A model generated the notes under the pieces. That model had not been told where the DNA came from, did no database searches, and saw nothing but the letters and a program-made list of their open reading frames with translations. From Pseudoscleropodium purum (taxonomy: Eukaryota > Streptophyta > Bryopsida > Hypnales > Brachytheciaceae), in contig OZ017800.1 in assembly GCA_963969395.1 (NCBI GenBank), positions 19,128,479 to 19,192,478 of the forward strand: DNA of 64,000 bases. The letters are read 5' to 3'. Below are positions 1-13,200 of the stretch, piece after piece (position 1 is the first letter of the stretch; each line of letters opens with the position of its first letter). The position numbers and the translations under genes are program-made.

Positions 1-439
1 ATGATGTCCAGAACACAAATGTTACATGGGGAATACTGATGATATGGTATGGGTACAAAATAAATCTCATCTGGCTTGTAATTTAACCCATGTGTTCTTA
101 AAAATTTTAAAATTTTAAAAATATATATAATAGAGAGATATCGTGGGGAGTAATGACAAAAAAATATAGGAACAGGGGATCTACTACTATTGATGACCCA
201 ACTTGACTTCACCTTTTTTTTTTTATTGGGGGCGTGTGCCTTCCATCCCAAGCAGAAGCTTCCCGATCCTTCCTTCCCGGCAAACAAAGGTATCTGAATG
301 CACAAGCAAAGCATCAATCCATCCGTCCAAGGGCCACTGCATATCAAGCTGGCATTCTCAGATTCTGCAAACTCAATGCAAAAGATCGGATTCCATCCAT
401 CCCAACTTAAGTTATTATACTTTCAAACCTTCCCACTCT
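1..439. other. AT-rich spacer, no gene seen
   Basis: No open frame here looks coding. The sequence is AT-rich with short homopolymer runs. A slightly less AT-rich patch around 225-400 carries no recognisable domain in any frame. I see nothing else to annotate. Confidence 0.5.
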
Positions 440-727
440 TATATGAATCTAAAGAGTCAAGTTCAGATATTTTATTTATTTTTAAAGTGATTGATTTTGA
501 AGAAGTTTTTTGAGTTGTCCACTTTGCTCGTGGAACAATGAAAGTTATATATATCATGCAATAACTTTTTAACCAATGTAGTCCAAAGTTATGAAAATTG
601 CTAGATTATAAAACTACTCTTCAATCACATGATATCTGAAATTTTTCAAAAAAATTATATTTTGTAGTGAACTGTCCAAAATCACTATGTTGCCCCAAAA
701 CATGCAGTTTTGACCTTTCGGGGTTAA
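440..727 (+). mobile_element. 3' fragment of the 0.9 kb TTAA/TTTAGGGG element family
   Basis: This stretch matches the right-hand third of the complete copies at 6253-7175, 19840-20739 and 23762-24661. Shared blocks include the stretch around AACTTTTTAACCAATGTAG and the run up to the end TTTCGGGG followed by TTAA (724-727). No left end is visible upstream, so the copy looks 5'-truncated. The left boundary is approximate. Confidence 0.55.
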
Positions 728-1306
728 ATCAAATTATACTTTTTTTTCTTCTTTTTCAGAAACATGGACAGTTTCTAGTTAAGTTATATTTTCACAACAA
801 CTTCCACTCAAGTTCTAAAAGAAATTCAAATTTTAATTTCTTTTTTAATTTTAAAAAACTTAACTTTAGTTACCCATGACATAGCAATTGGGACAGAGTC
901 CACACCATGGAATGGACAGAATTAAAAGGAATGAAAAAAGGGCAACTGGGCAAGGGTGAGTCATCATCATGAAGACATAGGCTGAACCACCGTCACACTA
1001 GGTTTCTAATAAATTAAAATTGAAGGAAGGTTCTGATTCGAAGAAAGACATTGGGAGTCTGACACGTGGCATGGACTTCACTGGCTCCATGTTTTCATTA
1101 CTTTCCATGTGCTTTGCATGTTTGAACTGAACTGAAGTTAACTTAACTTACATGGGGAATCTTTTTTCATGCCAACTGACTGACTCACTGACTTCAATTC
1201 AAAATCTGCAACTTAAGGGTCAGAGGAGAGGCAACCCATTTCTGACCACAACGTACCTGGAAAGAAGGAAGGCGGGTAAAGTTTCGCATGTGTAGAACAG
1301 TAGAAG
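728..1306. other. spacer without a supported gene
   Basis: Mixed AT-rich sequence. The short open frames here have no family resemblance and no flanking gene structure. Nothing further is supported. Confidence 0.4.
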
Positions 1307-1348
1307 CTCCCCAAGGTAAGTACTCCCCGAGGTAGGGACTCCCCAAAC
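1307..1348. repeat. 16 bp tandem repeat, about 2.6 units
   Basis: Units of the form CTCCCCRAGGTARGKA run from 1307-1322 and 1323-1338, with a partial third at 1339-1348. It is a tiny tandem duplication directly upstream of the dispersed repeat that starts near 1345. Confidence 0.6.
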
Positions 1349-1560
1349 CGCCACTTTTGGCTATTGAGCCTATTTTGCTATCATTAGACGGATCGGATTT
1401 TCATCTGTTCTTGTTGGCAAGTGAACGTAGGTTCCAACACGCCAGAGTACATGGCATTTGGATGCTGTATGCAAAAGTAATTAAGGAACAAAGTTTGGTT
1501 TTAAAAGCGTTTCTTCCGCATAGGTACAAAGCTGACTTTGGAGATGTACACATGAGGTAG
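1345..1560 (+). repeat. dispersed repeat with a coding-like core, copy 1
   Basis: An open frame ends in a segment reading roughly IWMLYAKVIKE, then FLPHRY, then DFGDVH. The same segment recurs at 52455-52740 as IWILYAKVVKE, FLAHRY, DLGDVY. DNA similarity extends upstream of the peptide match, starting near GCCACTTTTGGCTAT. I do not recognise the protein family. It may be a decayed piece of a transposon or of a multicopy gene. No start codon context or introns support an intact gene here. Confidence 0.45.
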
Positions 1561-2000
1561 ATGGCTGTGGAAGCGACCCTTTAAGGGCTGATCCGCCTTT
1601 TTCACAGGTTTTCATGAACATAAATATTTTTAGCTCATTTTTCAAAGAAAGAAAAAAATGGATACCAAATGTAATACAAGTGGTTTCATATTTTTTTTTT
1701 TTAAGCATTTTTGAACTAGTTATGAATTTTCAAAGATTTTTTTGTAGTAGGTACCTATTTGTGACTATAGGTCTCCCAAAATTTGTCCCCTTCCAACTTC
1801 TAAAGCAATTTCCAAAATCCAAACCATGGAGGAAATGATTGGCTCTTGGGATAAAATAAATAAGTTTTTCTTGATTCATTCAATAGCAATAGTGGTCTGT
1901 TTTAAGATCAACTCCCATCCATTTTACAACTAGCTATAAGACGGGTGCAAGGAAAAGGTCACTTTTATAGCCATCTACCTTAGTATAGATGGCGGTTTAA

Positions 2001-2892
2001 CCCCTAAATGCCCAAATTGCATTTTCTGGCAATATAGAAATTTTGGATAGGTCGTAACATAACATGTGCCCAAGGAGTAGCTTTGAAGTCCAATAATTTT
2101 CTTAACTTTTGACTACATGGTTAAAAAATTATTGTATAATATGTGTTTTCATTACTCATTGGGAAGTCCAGGCAACAAAAAAACTTCTTTAAAAATCAAT
2201 TTTTTAAGAAATTAAAATTTGGAATTGATTCTCTGGATTTATATATATTTGGAAAGCTTTGAATCATTTCATTTTGATCAATTAGTAAAAAGTTATGACG
2301 AATTTTAGTTTGTGGGAATTTGAAGGTAGTTATTGAATCTCTACTTTAAGACAAACTTCAAAGTCGTTTAGTTAACTCAATTTTCAATATTTTTGGAAAA
2401 AATTTAAAACGTTGAGTGTAGATTGTTTATTTAGTACACCATTACAACCATTGGGATTGATATTTTTCAATTCCATAAATAAATTGTTAACAATTTAGTA
2501 TCTTGAATCATTTTCTCCTTTTTTTTATTTACTATTTTTTTCCTATATGTTGTACAATTCCAAATGATCTTAAATTTTCCAAGCATGTAGCCAACTTGAC
2601 TTGAAGAATGAATTCAAAGAGTAACCACCATTTTAAACATTTTTTCATTCAAATGTGACCTTAAAGTGCAACTGTCTAAATTTTTATAGGGGCAAAAAAA
2701 GGATTTTTGTCACTTGAAATGCTAATATCATACAATCTACATGGTGAAAATTTCTGAAAATTTTTCAACATCTTTTCAAACTAGCATAATACAAGATGTT
2801 ATGCTAACATGTATTCAAAAATTTGATACTTGTACTAGAAATGGTAGTTTTGGAGTGGTTTTGGTGAAAATATAGTCAAATTCATTTAGGGG
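2001..2892 (-). mobile_element. 0.9 kb TIR element, copy 1 (inverted)
   Basis: The ends read TTAA-CCCCTAAA (TTAA at 1997-2000) and TTTAGGGG-CTAA (2885-2896), an inverted terminal repeat of 8 bp plus the flanking tetramer. The interior is the reverse complement of the copies at 6253-7175, 19840-20739 and 23762-24661. For example, the inner block next to the 5' end, read on the minus strand, is GACTATATTTTCACC, as GACTATGTTTT(A/C)(A/G)CC is elsewhere. It has no transposase-sized frame, so it is a non-autonomous, MITE-like element. Confidence 0.7.
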
Positions 2893-5800
2893 CTAAGGTC
2901 AGTGGCACATTTGCATGTACCTACTTTAGACTCATTTCCAATCACTTAAGGAATTGAGCAAATTTATGGTATGGGTTTGGTAAGGTAAAAAATTTCCTAG
3001 TGTAGGGAAGTAGATTTAGGAAGGATTTGAAAATTTTTTACATTTTTTTCTTCAAAAATAAAATTATTACAAATTTTTTTCATGAAGATGTTGTAAAACC
3101 TATTCTTTTTATATAGGTCATTCTATTTTTTTTTTATCATAGGCTAGTCACAAAAGTGATTTTAGTTTTCAATGTACATGTTGTGATCATTCTATACTTT
3201 CAATGTACACTTCTTAGACATTTCTACAACTCTTGTTGGTCCTGCAGAAGGTAAGTTGTAATATAAACTACATCTAATTGGAAATACAAAAGCCTACTTG
3301 CTAGAAATGGGAGGGGATAATTGAGAAGGGATTGTTTACTCTAGAAATAGATAGTGGAAGGTTTCCAAAATTTTCTTGAATTTTTATTTGCAAAATAGAA
3401 TTATCATGAATTTTTTAGTGGAAGATGGACTTTTTTCCATTCTAGTGATATGAATCTTCCTCTTCCTGACCAAGGGCTAGTTGCAAAATCTACCAATGGT
3501 TGGTTGCAATATTGCTCTCTCTTCTACACGGAAAATAAACATCCTACATTGCCAAAATGGGGTGTTGATTAGGAATGGCAATTGCTTCCCATAGTAATTT
3601 AAGACCAATCTAATTCCACACTCATGTGTAAAAATTGAATTTTCTATGTGATATTCTCAAGAGGATCTACATCAACTCATACCATTCACAAGATGATGTG
3701 CGGCACTTTTTTTTAAAAAATTGACTGATTTTATACCAAATATGATTTATAAAACTCATTTATTTTTCAGAAATAATTTGCCAAATAATTTTCATGGATT
3801 GATCAATATCAATGGTATTGATTGCAAGTAAGAAGGTTTTCAAATTCATGGAGTCTTTTTATATAAAGTTGATCAGATACAACATTATAACTCCCTGTTG
3901 TGCAAATTGATCACAGTTCTCATTTGATCATTAATTGTATTTGACGATGTAATTTATTTTAACCCCTAAAGGAATGCAAAGTTTTGAGGCTCAAAATTGC
4001 CTCAAAATACTTATGTCCAATGTAAGGCTAAAATTGTCATTTATGTTTATTCTTATTGAATCAAATTGTAGGATCACTTAGTTAAATTGTTCAAATACAT
4101 CTCCTAAAAAATTTAGAGTGAAAATCTCTACCCATTGTAAGTTTAATGTTTCCAAACTTTATTTTCAAATTTTTTTCTAGCCCTTCACAAAGTGTGAAGT
4201 ACGATCATTCAACATTTTTAGAAACAACATTTATGTCCCATAACTTGTGCATTACAACTAATATGTTAAGAAAATGGTTTGAGAATAATACATAGAGAAA
4301 AATACAATCAAGAAAACTTTCATATTCATCTTTAAAAAAATTATTAAATTGAAGGTGGTGTTGAGTGAAAAGAAAAAAACTAAACTATCATCCTTAAAAT
4401 AATAATGTTCTTGAAAGCAACAAATATCTTTAATTTAGTTCTTATTTGGAAATTTTCAAACTTGAGTTCAAGGAACGACTTTACATGTTTTTCTACTTTC
4501 ATCATCCACAAAACAAAACTCCTCATAACTTTCATTTCATTATTTAGAGTCAAATGTTTTAGATGTTTTCATTTAGGTATCAATAAAATTAATATGATTG
4601 ATTTAATTAATATTTTTTTAGAATATATTTAAAGCTATCTACTTTGATATTGCAAGAAAAAAAAATCAACTTTTGCAATATTTATTGGAATAGCATAAAA
4701 AACTTCACGTGTAGAATGTAGAATATGATGATTAGCACGCATTCCAAAGATTTTATATAGAATTCCAAATCAATAAGTCAATAGCGCCTACTCGGATTTA
4801 AAATAACAAAAGGGCTACTTAAACCTATATGGGTTAATTAGAAAGATTATGCAAATACATCCAAACATTCATTTTGAAGAAATATGGTAGCAATTTAATC
4901 CAATGATAATCAAAGAGTTTATAATAGAGTATTCACATTCAACATGATAAGGTTGAATTTTTTGAATTCTTTTGTGATTTTTTTTTTCTACAAGCAGTTA
5001 ATCTCATGCCATGGACAAATTTGAGTACAAGAATACAAATTTCATTTATCTATAGGGTTGCTAATTTGTTCTTTACTAGTGTATTTGGACCTTTACACTC
5101 AAGACACCTAAATTGCACCCTTCAAGACTTTATACCTAATTGCAAAATTATCAAGATCCCTTTCCCTTTACTGTGAAATTTTTAGCACCATCCTATTTTG
5201 TGGCTCTATTAGGACACTATTACAATCAAATATTTCTATCCTAAAATGAAAACCTAGATGATTGCAATGAAAATTATCAATTCTTTGTACCAAAATAATT
5301 CTAGCACCAATATTTTATTCCATGAGTTCTTTAAGGTTATAACTTTTCATTAAATGACATCTTTTTAATATTCTTTTTTATACATAACAAAGAATTGAAC
5401 TTCAATGATGATGTGTTGAAATTTTAATTCTACATTAGTCAAGTTAGGATTGTATCCTACTATTAAGGGCCGCAAAAAATAATTTAAAAAATAGATGCCA
5501 CAACTTTATAAAAATTATTATTGTTTTAAATTTATTTAAAGATAACATAAATTTTGAAGAAATATTCCTATTTTAAGCATTTGTTAAATATATTTTTTCC
5601 AACTTTATATATATATATATATGGCATAAAATACCAAATTTTTTGGATAACTAATATTTTTGTTGAGTTCTTTTGCCATATTGAGGTAACTCTTTAGCTT
5701 AGAAGAAGCAAACTTACTACATACCTAAGCCATGAAAGTCCAAATAGTAGAACTATCATCAAAATCTTCACTCACTCAATGGGCATGACAACTATAATTC

Positions 5801-6252
5801 TTCTTCTTCTATTACAATGAGCAAATGAAATTGTACATTATCCCTTCCTTTGTACTTGGATGGACCAAACTATTTTCACCAATTGCTTGATTTTGTCATC
5901 CTACTTTTGACCCCAACATTAAGAAAGATTTGAAACTTGAGAAAGCTGTTAAGCTCTAATTTTTTGGCACCTTGAAGTACTAGTACATAAAAATTCAAAA
6001 ATTCAAAAAAATTCAACCTAATGAAGCGTGACATGGCACAAACAGTGCCACATTGGATGATAAATTAAAAATTATAAAAATTATAAAATAATTTTATGTC
6101 GTCTTTAATTGCACCAGGAATTCAAAACTTGCAAATCTCCTATGGTCTGAATTTTTTCCTAATGTTTTGCCACAAAACTCATCCAAATCCATTCTATTAT
6201 TGATAAAATTAGTGCATTAATGCCAACAAAGGGTAACATGTCAATTCTTTAA
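2893..6252. other. AT-rich spacer with decayed repeats
   Basis: No coding region is supported. Two imperfectly related segments lie near 3005-3120 and 3345-3470 (both with AATTTTT-rich blocks around AAAATTATTAC or AGAATTATCATG), which suggests an old direct duplication. A lone element end, TTAACCCCTAAAG, sits near 3959 with no convincing partner. Short (TA)n runs occur near 5608-5622. Confidence 0.45.
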
Positions 6253-7175
6253 CTCCTTAAATTTTCTTGACTATATTTTAACCAAAATCGTCCCCAAATT
6301 TCCATTTTTACAACAAGTAACAGTTTTCTAAAACCTTTTTTTAACACATGTAACTCTAGGATCTTGTAGTATAATGGTTTGAGAAATCGTGAATTTTTTT
6401 TTAGGAAATTATACCATATAGATTGGTAGATACTAGCATTTTAATTTACAGAAATTGTATTTTTTGGCCTTGCAAAAAATAGGGCAACTATATTTCACAA
6501 GCTCACTTTTCTATGAAATTATGTTTAAAATGGTGGTTCTTGTTTGGATTCTTTTTTCTAGACAAGTTGGCCACGTGCTTGAAAAATTTCAAATCATTTG
6601 AAATTGTACAACATACATGAAAAAAATAGTAAGTAGACAATAGTAGAGAATGATTCAACATACTAAACTGTTAAGAATTGAATTATGGAATTGAAAATTG
6701 CCAACTCCAATGGTTGCAATGTTTTAATAAACAATATGCATCCTATAATTTTATTTTTTTCCCAAAAATATTGAAAATTGAATAAGGTGAAGGACTTCAA
6801 AGTTTATTTTAGATAATCCATAATTCCCCGCAAACCAAAGATCCTTGTAAATTTTGACTCATTGATCAAAATGGAATGATTCAAAGCTTTCCTTGTATAT
6901 GTAACTTTAGAAAACCATTTTCAAATTTTTGTTTCTAGAAAAAATGATTTTTTTCTGATCTGTCTAGATTGCCTTCTAACAAAAAAAGAAACTAACATTT
7001 CAGACCATAACTTTTGATTGTTGTAATCAAATGTCATGAAAATTTTCTCATACAATGAATAAACACGCTACACACCTTCTATTAAAATTTGGGCAAAATA
7101 CGCGCTGATTGACAATCACAACAGCGTGCCAAAAATCGCTATGTTGCCTAAATTAGTACGCTAGTCCTTTAGGGA
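6253..7175 (+). mobile_element. 0.9 kb TIR element, copy 2
   Basis: Left end TTAA (6249-6252) then CTCCTTAAA; right end TTTAGGGA then TTAA (7176-7179). The interior follows the family order: GACTATATTTTAACC, then CTAGGATCTTGTAGTA, then TTGAAATTGTACAACATA, then CCAATGGTTGCAATG. The copy is 923 bp, against 892-900 bp for the others. It lies about 0.4 kb before the GC-rich leader of the WD40 gene. Confidence 0.72.
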
Positions 7176-7549
7176 TTAACAGTGACTACTTAAGTACCAT
7201 TGGATACATATAAAATATTGAATACATGTAATGGGTAGTTATGGGTTGTTTATAAAACATTTATGACTCCTTCCTATGAATGGTTTTGTAATTTTAGTAT
7301 AGAATCACTTCAAAAAATCACAGAAATTACAATTTTAATTAAAAAATTATAATTACAATTGGGTATGACTCCTGAAACAAGCTCACACCAAACGGTTCCC
7401 ATTTTAAAATATTTTGGCCCCAAGATATTCAGATTGCGGATTAGGGTGGTAATAGACTTTGTCTACCTTATCACACAGCCAGGGCCCATAATTTCAACAC
7501 AACATTTGTCCCCAAACGGTGCCCAAACCATGCCCAAAGAAAAAGAGGC

Positions 7550-10245
7550 ATGTTGGCAACTTGGGGTCAGGGAGTCAGGGCGAGTATCAAGGCCAGAGCG
7601 TAGATGTGGGGATATCAAGGCCGCTGCCTAGATGTGGGGGAGAGGCCGGGTCTGCTACTGGTCTCTCCTCCCTTGGGGGAGGGGGTTTGTGAATTTGGGG
7701 GCCACTGGTGCCCGAGTTTTCGCGGAAGCAACCCCGGCCTTGGTGTCGCTCCTTGGGAGCTCCATTGCCTTCATTCATCATCGCCAAGCCAACAGGCGAA
7801 CGACAGTTGAACGAAGCGGAGATTGTTTTTGGTTGTGCGCGCGGCGAGGAGGGGCAGCAAGCCAGCAAACAAACAACAACAAACAAAAAAGAAGAAGAAG
7901 AAGAAAACAGAAACAGATTCGGAGTTGCGAGTGTGAAAGAGCGGAAGTTGGTGGTGATGGAATGCAAAGAAGACGAGGAAGAAGCAGCAGCAGCAGCTAT
8001 CGGGAGCCGTTGACAGATTTTTGTGTGTCGTCATCTATTTGTGCGTACGCGGTGATGGTGTCTGAGAAGAAACTGGCGGTCGGGATACGGGTGGGGTAGC
8101 AAGCGGTGGACAACGACGTCGACGAATTGGTGGACGTTTGAAGAACCTTTTTTCCCACCGACCTCGTTTGGGTCGCCCACGAGTACGTGTTTCGAGAGTT
8201 GTGTGTTTCGCAATTGGTTTCTTGTTCTTTTTTGTTTTGGGTAGGCTTTCTCACGCAGGGGGCGATTTGGATTGGTGGAATTTCGAGTTGGCAGGCATTT
8301 CACGAATTGGTTCTTTGTTTTTGGGGTGTTTGTGTGTTTTGGTGGTGGTGGTGGTGGTGGTGGTGGTGGTGGTTTGTCGTTGTTTGTTGTGTCTTACTGC
8401 CCGACGATGACGGAATTGGGATATGGTTTGGGATTGAAGCTATAGTAAGTGTGGATTTGTGAGGGAGTGGTGACGCATTGCTAAGAGGATGTAGGGAATG
8501 CATTTGTGTAGTTGAGGAGATTCTCCCCCTGTTTTTGGTTTTAGCAAGAATCCGCACATGTAGGGATTTTACGGAATGGTTGAATGTTTTGAATTGGTGG
8601 TCAAGCATCTTGAATTTCGCAGTTCGTGTAAACTACATCTACGAGGCGAAACAAATAGGGTCATTGTAATGTGAAATTATTGACCCCGGAATCAGGCGGT
8701 GCTGGTCAGGATTGTCCTTCAGAGGCTTCTAGTTTAGGGATGCCTGAAGTGGTAGCTTTCTTATTTTAGGTTCTCTTCTGATTAGTTGGGGAACGACCTC
8801 CTTTTGCCTCAGTAGCTGTTCGATGAACCATTAAATTTGTTGCTGAGCATGGTAATGTGGCGATAAGGATTGCTGTGAAGGTGAAATGCTTGAGCCTGAG
8901 TATAATTTTCCAAAGGATTATATTACTCCCCTGTCTCAAATATTAAAGAATGCGAGTGCTTCTGTGCTTCTGTGCTTCTGGCTATTTCCATGCCTTCCAA
9001 TCTCATTTGATTTGTCGTATTTTTGTCACTTTGTAGCAAGAATGTGCGAGTAGACTGGCAATGACTTCAATTCACCTCCAACAGTCAGTTTAACTACTTG
9101 ACACCCACCCACTTACCAAGAAGTGTGCGTTGGAGGTACACAGCTCGTTTCTGAACGTTCAGCTAAACCTTGTAGGCACAGAATTTACTATATTTCATCT
9201 TTGGGAGCCTGCTTCTGTAGAACTGGTTTAGTATTCGGTTGTCTGTTTTCTCGATTGTTTGTCTTTAGCTGGCATTGTTTCTGCTACGAAATGAGAAGGA
9301 AACTTCCCGTCATCTCCTTTGACCTTATCCCACATCCCCTCATTTTCAAGAGGAGCATAATCTTCGATAGGATTTGAGTCTGTAGGCTGGTATGTTGTAG
9401 CCGATTTAAGCTGGTGGCGTTTGAATGGCACTTTAAAACAACCCACATTGGAAGTTGTGCTAAGTTCCTTGACTTAATCGTGGAAGGTTGCTTTATTACT
9501 GTTTTATAGCGAGCCGTCGTTGAACTGGACTGATTGTTAACCTGCTTATGTATTTTTGTGTGTTTGAGTAGCGTACACATGTACTTTCTTGTCGGTGTCA
9601 CATTTGCTGGTTGACTGGTTGTTATATGGAAGTAAATCAGACTATGAGTAAAGTATAAAATTGAATTTAGAGGGAGGCTTCTTGATGAATCGTGGTCTTC
9701 ACACGAATTGCATGATTATATTACCTTGTCATGCTCATTTTGCCTTTCCGTGATCAATTTCTCCTTGATATAGTCAATTTTTTTTAAAAACAATCTATTT
9801 TGATCGAAAACATGGTTAGTACTTCGCCTGATTCAGGTACTCGTTTTTTTTTTAAGAGGCAGTGTTCTACAGTGGCTATTACAAGTGTGCTTCATTCCCG
9901 TGTCACTTTTGGAATGTTGCAGGAGCGTGTTTCATTACAGAACTGATCCCTAAATGGACTCCACAATTTTTTGATTGGGACTCTTTTAAATTTCTGTAGA
10001 CTTGTCAGCCTGTTCTACTGTTTGGTCTTGCATCTGTCTTGGTTGCAATGCTTAAACTTGGATGTACCAAATAGCGAGGAAAAGGACAGGACTGAAAGGA
10101 GGAGGATTGCTAGCGTCAGTCAGTCCCTGTGTATTCATCTTCTAGGTCATTTGCATTCCTGCACGCAGTTCCCTGAATTTCCTCATTGCATTAGGTCAAG
10201 CAGAGGTGAGCGCTGGATCCCCTTGAGCGTCACAGGCTCACCAGC
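7550..10245 (+). promoter_or_regulatory. putative promoter and long 5' leader of the LEC14B-like gene
   Basis: GC content rises sharply at about 7550, as at the start of the other genes here, yet no frame resembles a protein until the WD40 gene starts at 10246. The most likely reading is a promoter plus an untranslated first exon and a leader intron. Candidate acceptors lie before 10246, for example near 9920 and 10203. The frame of the coding start is closed by a TGA at 10207-10209, which supports ATG 10246. The transcription start and the leader splice sites cannot be fixed from sequence alone. Confidence 0.45.
8341..8373. repeat. (GGT)11 microsatellite
   Basis: Eleven uninterrupted GGT units lie in the leader region of the WD40 gene. 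Frames through it give poly-Val, poly-Trp or poly-His runs, which explains several spurious open frames. Length polymorphism is likely. Confidence 0.95.
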
Positions 10246-13200
10246 ATGGCAAGTCATCGAGAGCCAGGAATCTCTCTCAGCCTGGTCGCTCGTGCCACCC
10301 GATTGATCACAAGACTGGGGCGGTACCAAGTGGTGGCCAACAACGAGAGAGAGGGCGCAAGGAGGAGTCGAAGACGAAGAGATGGCTCATCAGCTCGGCA
10401 TGGGATGGAAAGCAGCGACAGTGACGAGGATTTCATGAGAACAGAAGAGGACGAAGACGAAGACGACGACAAGGACGACGAGGACAAGGATGTCCACCTT
10501 GACAGTGAAGAGTCAAATCAAAGCTTGCGTTCCAGGGCTTACAAGGCCGGTTGGAGTACTCAGGGAGAGAGAGCCCAAGGAATTGCTTCCCCCTTGGACC
10601 ATGAAATCACCATGTCCACGGCAGTTCGACATGCAGCGAGTGTGGGATCCGCGAGGTTGGGAAGGGTGAGTCGTCGTGGGGGGATGGTCAACACCATGAC
10701 CATGTTGGCGGGCAGGGAGTTCAATGCTTCGGGAAACGGCAGGTTTTCCAGGGCGGAGTGCTGTCATGTGGGGGAACGCTATCTGCCAACAGATGGGCCG
10801 ACTGTCGTGGAGCGCTTGAACAGCCGGGCTTACATTGGCCAGTTCTCAACCGACGGAAAACTATTCGTAGCGGGCTTCCAGGTACGTAGGGTCCTAAAAG
10901 ATTGACTAAGGATTTTTAGTGTTTTGCAAATGATCGATACGATTGATCGTATTCAGATGGGTAGTAGGATAATACAGATGGAGCCCTTATTCGATTGATC
11001 ATATTGTGGAAAGTAAAATAATTTAGATGGGAATTGGTTTTAGTTTACTAGAATCAATGAAGATCGTTTCATGTCTTGGTCAAATGAGAACTAAAATTTG
11101 ACAGGAGAAAGTCCCCGCATAACCTACTCAAAACTGTGTGAAAAAACGTGAGACCCTCTTTGGCTTCTTGACTCTTTAGGGGTTAAGTGTGCTTCGTGGT
11201 GCATTCCTAGACATGATGTGCACAAGAGTTCGTTCTTGAATAGTAGGGTGTTGGTTATCTTTAGTGCTTGCTGACCCCAGTGCTGATGTTTGTGATTTTC
11301 GACCAGAATGTAGCGACGGTCAGGACTGCCTGTTAGTTTCAAAGTAATTTAAGGAACTAAGTGATTGCTGGGGATTGTTGAATTTTGTTTTTGTTTTTAA
11401 AATTATGAAGGTGTACGGTTTCAGAGGGGTAGCCCGCCACTTTTAGTCATTAATGATTTTTGTGTGTACTGTTGGCGAGCAGGACCGACGAATCAGGATC
11501 TACAACGTCGAGAAGAATTGGGAAGTTCAGAAGGAAATTCAAGCTCGCAATCTTCGCTGGACTGTTACAGATACCGCTCTGTCACCAGATCAGCGCTTTC
11601 TTGTAAGGGCCCTTTTATCCACAAATCACAAGATTGTATTTCTCTACATATTTTTTTCCCCTCCTCGTGGGGATGGAGATTTGTGTACTTGGGATGGTTC
11701 ACATGTTTCACCGTTTTTCAAGAAATTCTCATTGATCTCTAATGTTTCTAGACCCTCCCACACAATGCACGTCTTGCAGGTTGTGAGTGAAACTTTGGCT
11801 GGTCTCTGTGTCGTAGCGATAGTAGTGTCACTGAGAAATTTCTTTTCACGATATCTGTGTGCAGGTGTATGCATCTATTACACCGATAGTTCATTTGGTT
11901 AACTTGGCTAGTGAAAGTGGCGGGGTGAAGTCTCTTGCGAATGTCACGGTAAGACTCTCAGTTGGAACGATTCCGAGGATCCAGGCTTGTTTACAGACAT
12001 ATTCTTCGTTCAGCAGAAACGTGGATAATTTGTTCTCTTTCTGACGTGGATGGCCTGCTGCGACGTGATGCCAGCAGCGAGTAGTACTTGTGGTCTTCAA
12101 CTGCTTTAAGTGCAGTCTTTAGTTGAATGCTTATGTAAGGAATCCAATGTGTATATATTCTTCACTTATTCATTGAGCAATCAAGGGGTGCAGGATATTC
12201 ACGAAGGCTTGAACTTTGCGTCTGATTCCAGAGGGGAGGCCCCGGTCTTTGGACTCTGGTCCCTGCAGTTCTCTGAAGATGGCCGTGAGCTTGTGGCTGG
12301 CAGCAATGATAAGTGCATTTACGTTTATGACTTGGAGGCTAACAAGCCAGTTCTACGGATCAATGCTCACAAGGTCTGGTTTCAGTAAATAAACCGCTCT
12401 ACCTCTGGGTTACGTTAGGATGCAATGATTCGTTCGGGTCTTACTGCGCTTAGATTCGTACTCTGTGAACCTATTGCACCGGTCTGTCAAGGTCTGTTTT
12501 GTGGCGCAGCTTGCATGTAGTCCAATCTCCAATGATTGGAGGTTTATTTGTTCAAAGTCGGGGGTTTAATTGGTTATCTTCTTGGCGGTGGAGGTTAGAC
12601 TGCTGCCATGACTGATATTCTTATTTTTGGCTAGAATATGGATGGTTCAATAGGGGAATCTTTTTTTTTCCTTTCAGTGTCCAGCTTCAAATTGGTTGAA
12701 GGATAAGGTCTGCGAATGAATTACCGTTCTGATGGCTACAGGATGATGTCAACGCTGTGGTGTTCGCGGATGAGTCATGCCACCTGATCTATTCTGGAAG
12801 TGATGATCACACGTGCAAGGTACCTGTTTTCGTAATGATCTTTGAACATGTGCTAGATACATTGCTGAAAAGCCACTAGAAAACCTACGTCTGAATTTTC
12901 TAAAAAGTCGAGCTGCATTACAATGGCAGGGCTTATGTTGGATTTGACCTTAAGTGGGATTACAATTGGCAGGGTTTGGCACAGCAAAGTTTTTTAGGAC
13001 GAGGGATTTTCAACTTGCCTTGTGGGGTTATTTGTGAGTTCCTGTGCAGGTGACTTCTTTGTGTTTGTGTAAACAACTTTTGTGTTGGATGTGTAGGTAT
13101 GGGATCGGCGTTGCTTCGCTCAGAAGGGACGACCCGCAGGTCAACTCGATGGGCATTTGGAAGGAATTACGTTTATAGATAGCAGAAAAGATGGTCGTTA

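Noticed and set aside
7604..8099. Overlapping frames in the WD40 gene leader, up to 155 codons
   Set aside because: Low-complexity products in all frames of a GC-rich leader with GGT and GAA runs; no family resemblance.
8300..8608. Minus frame with a poly-histidine run
   Set aside because: It is the (GGT)11 microsatellite read on the other strand.
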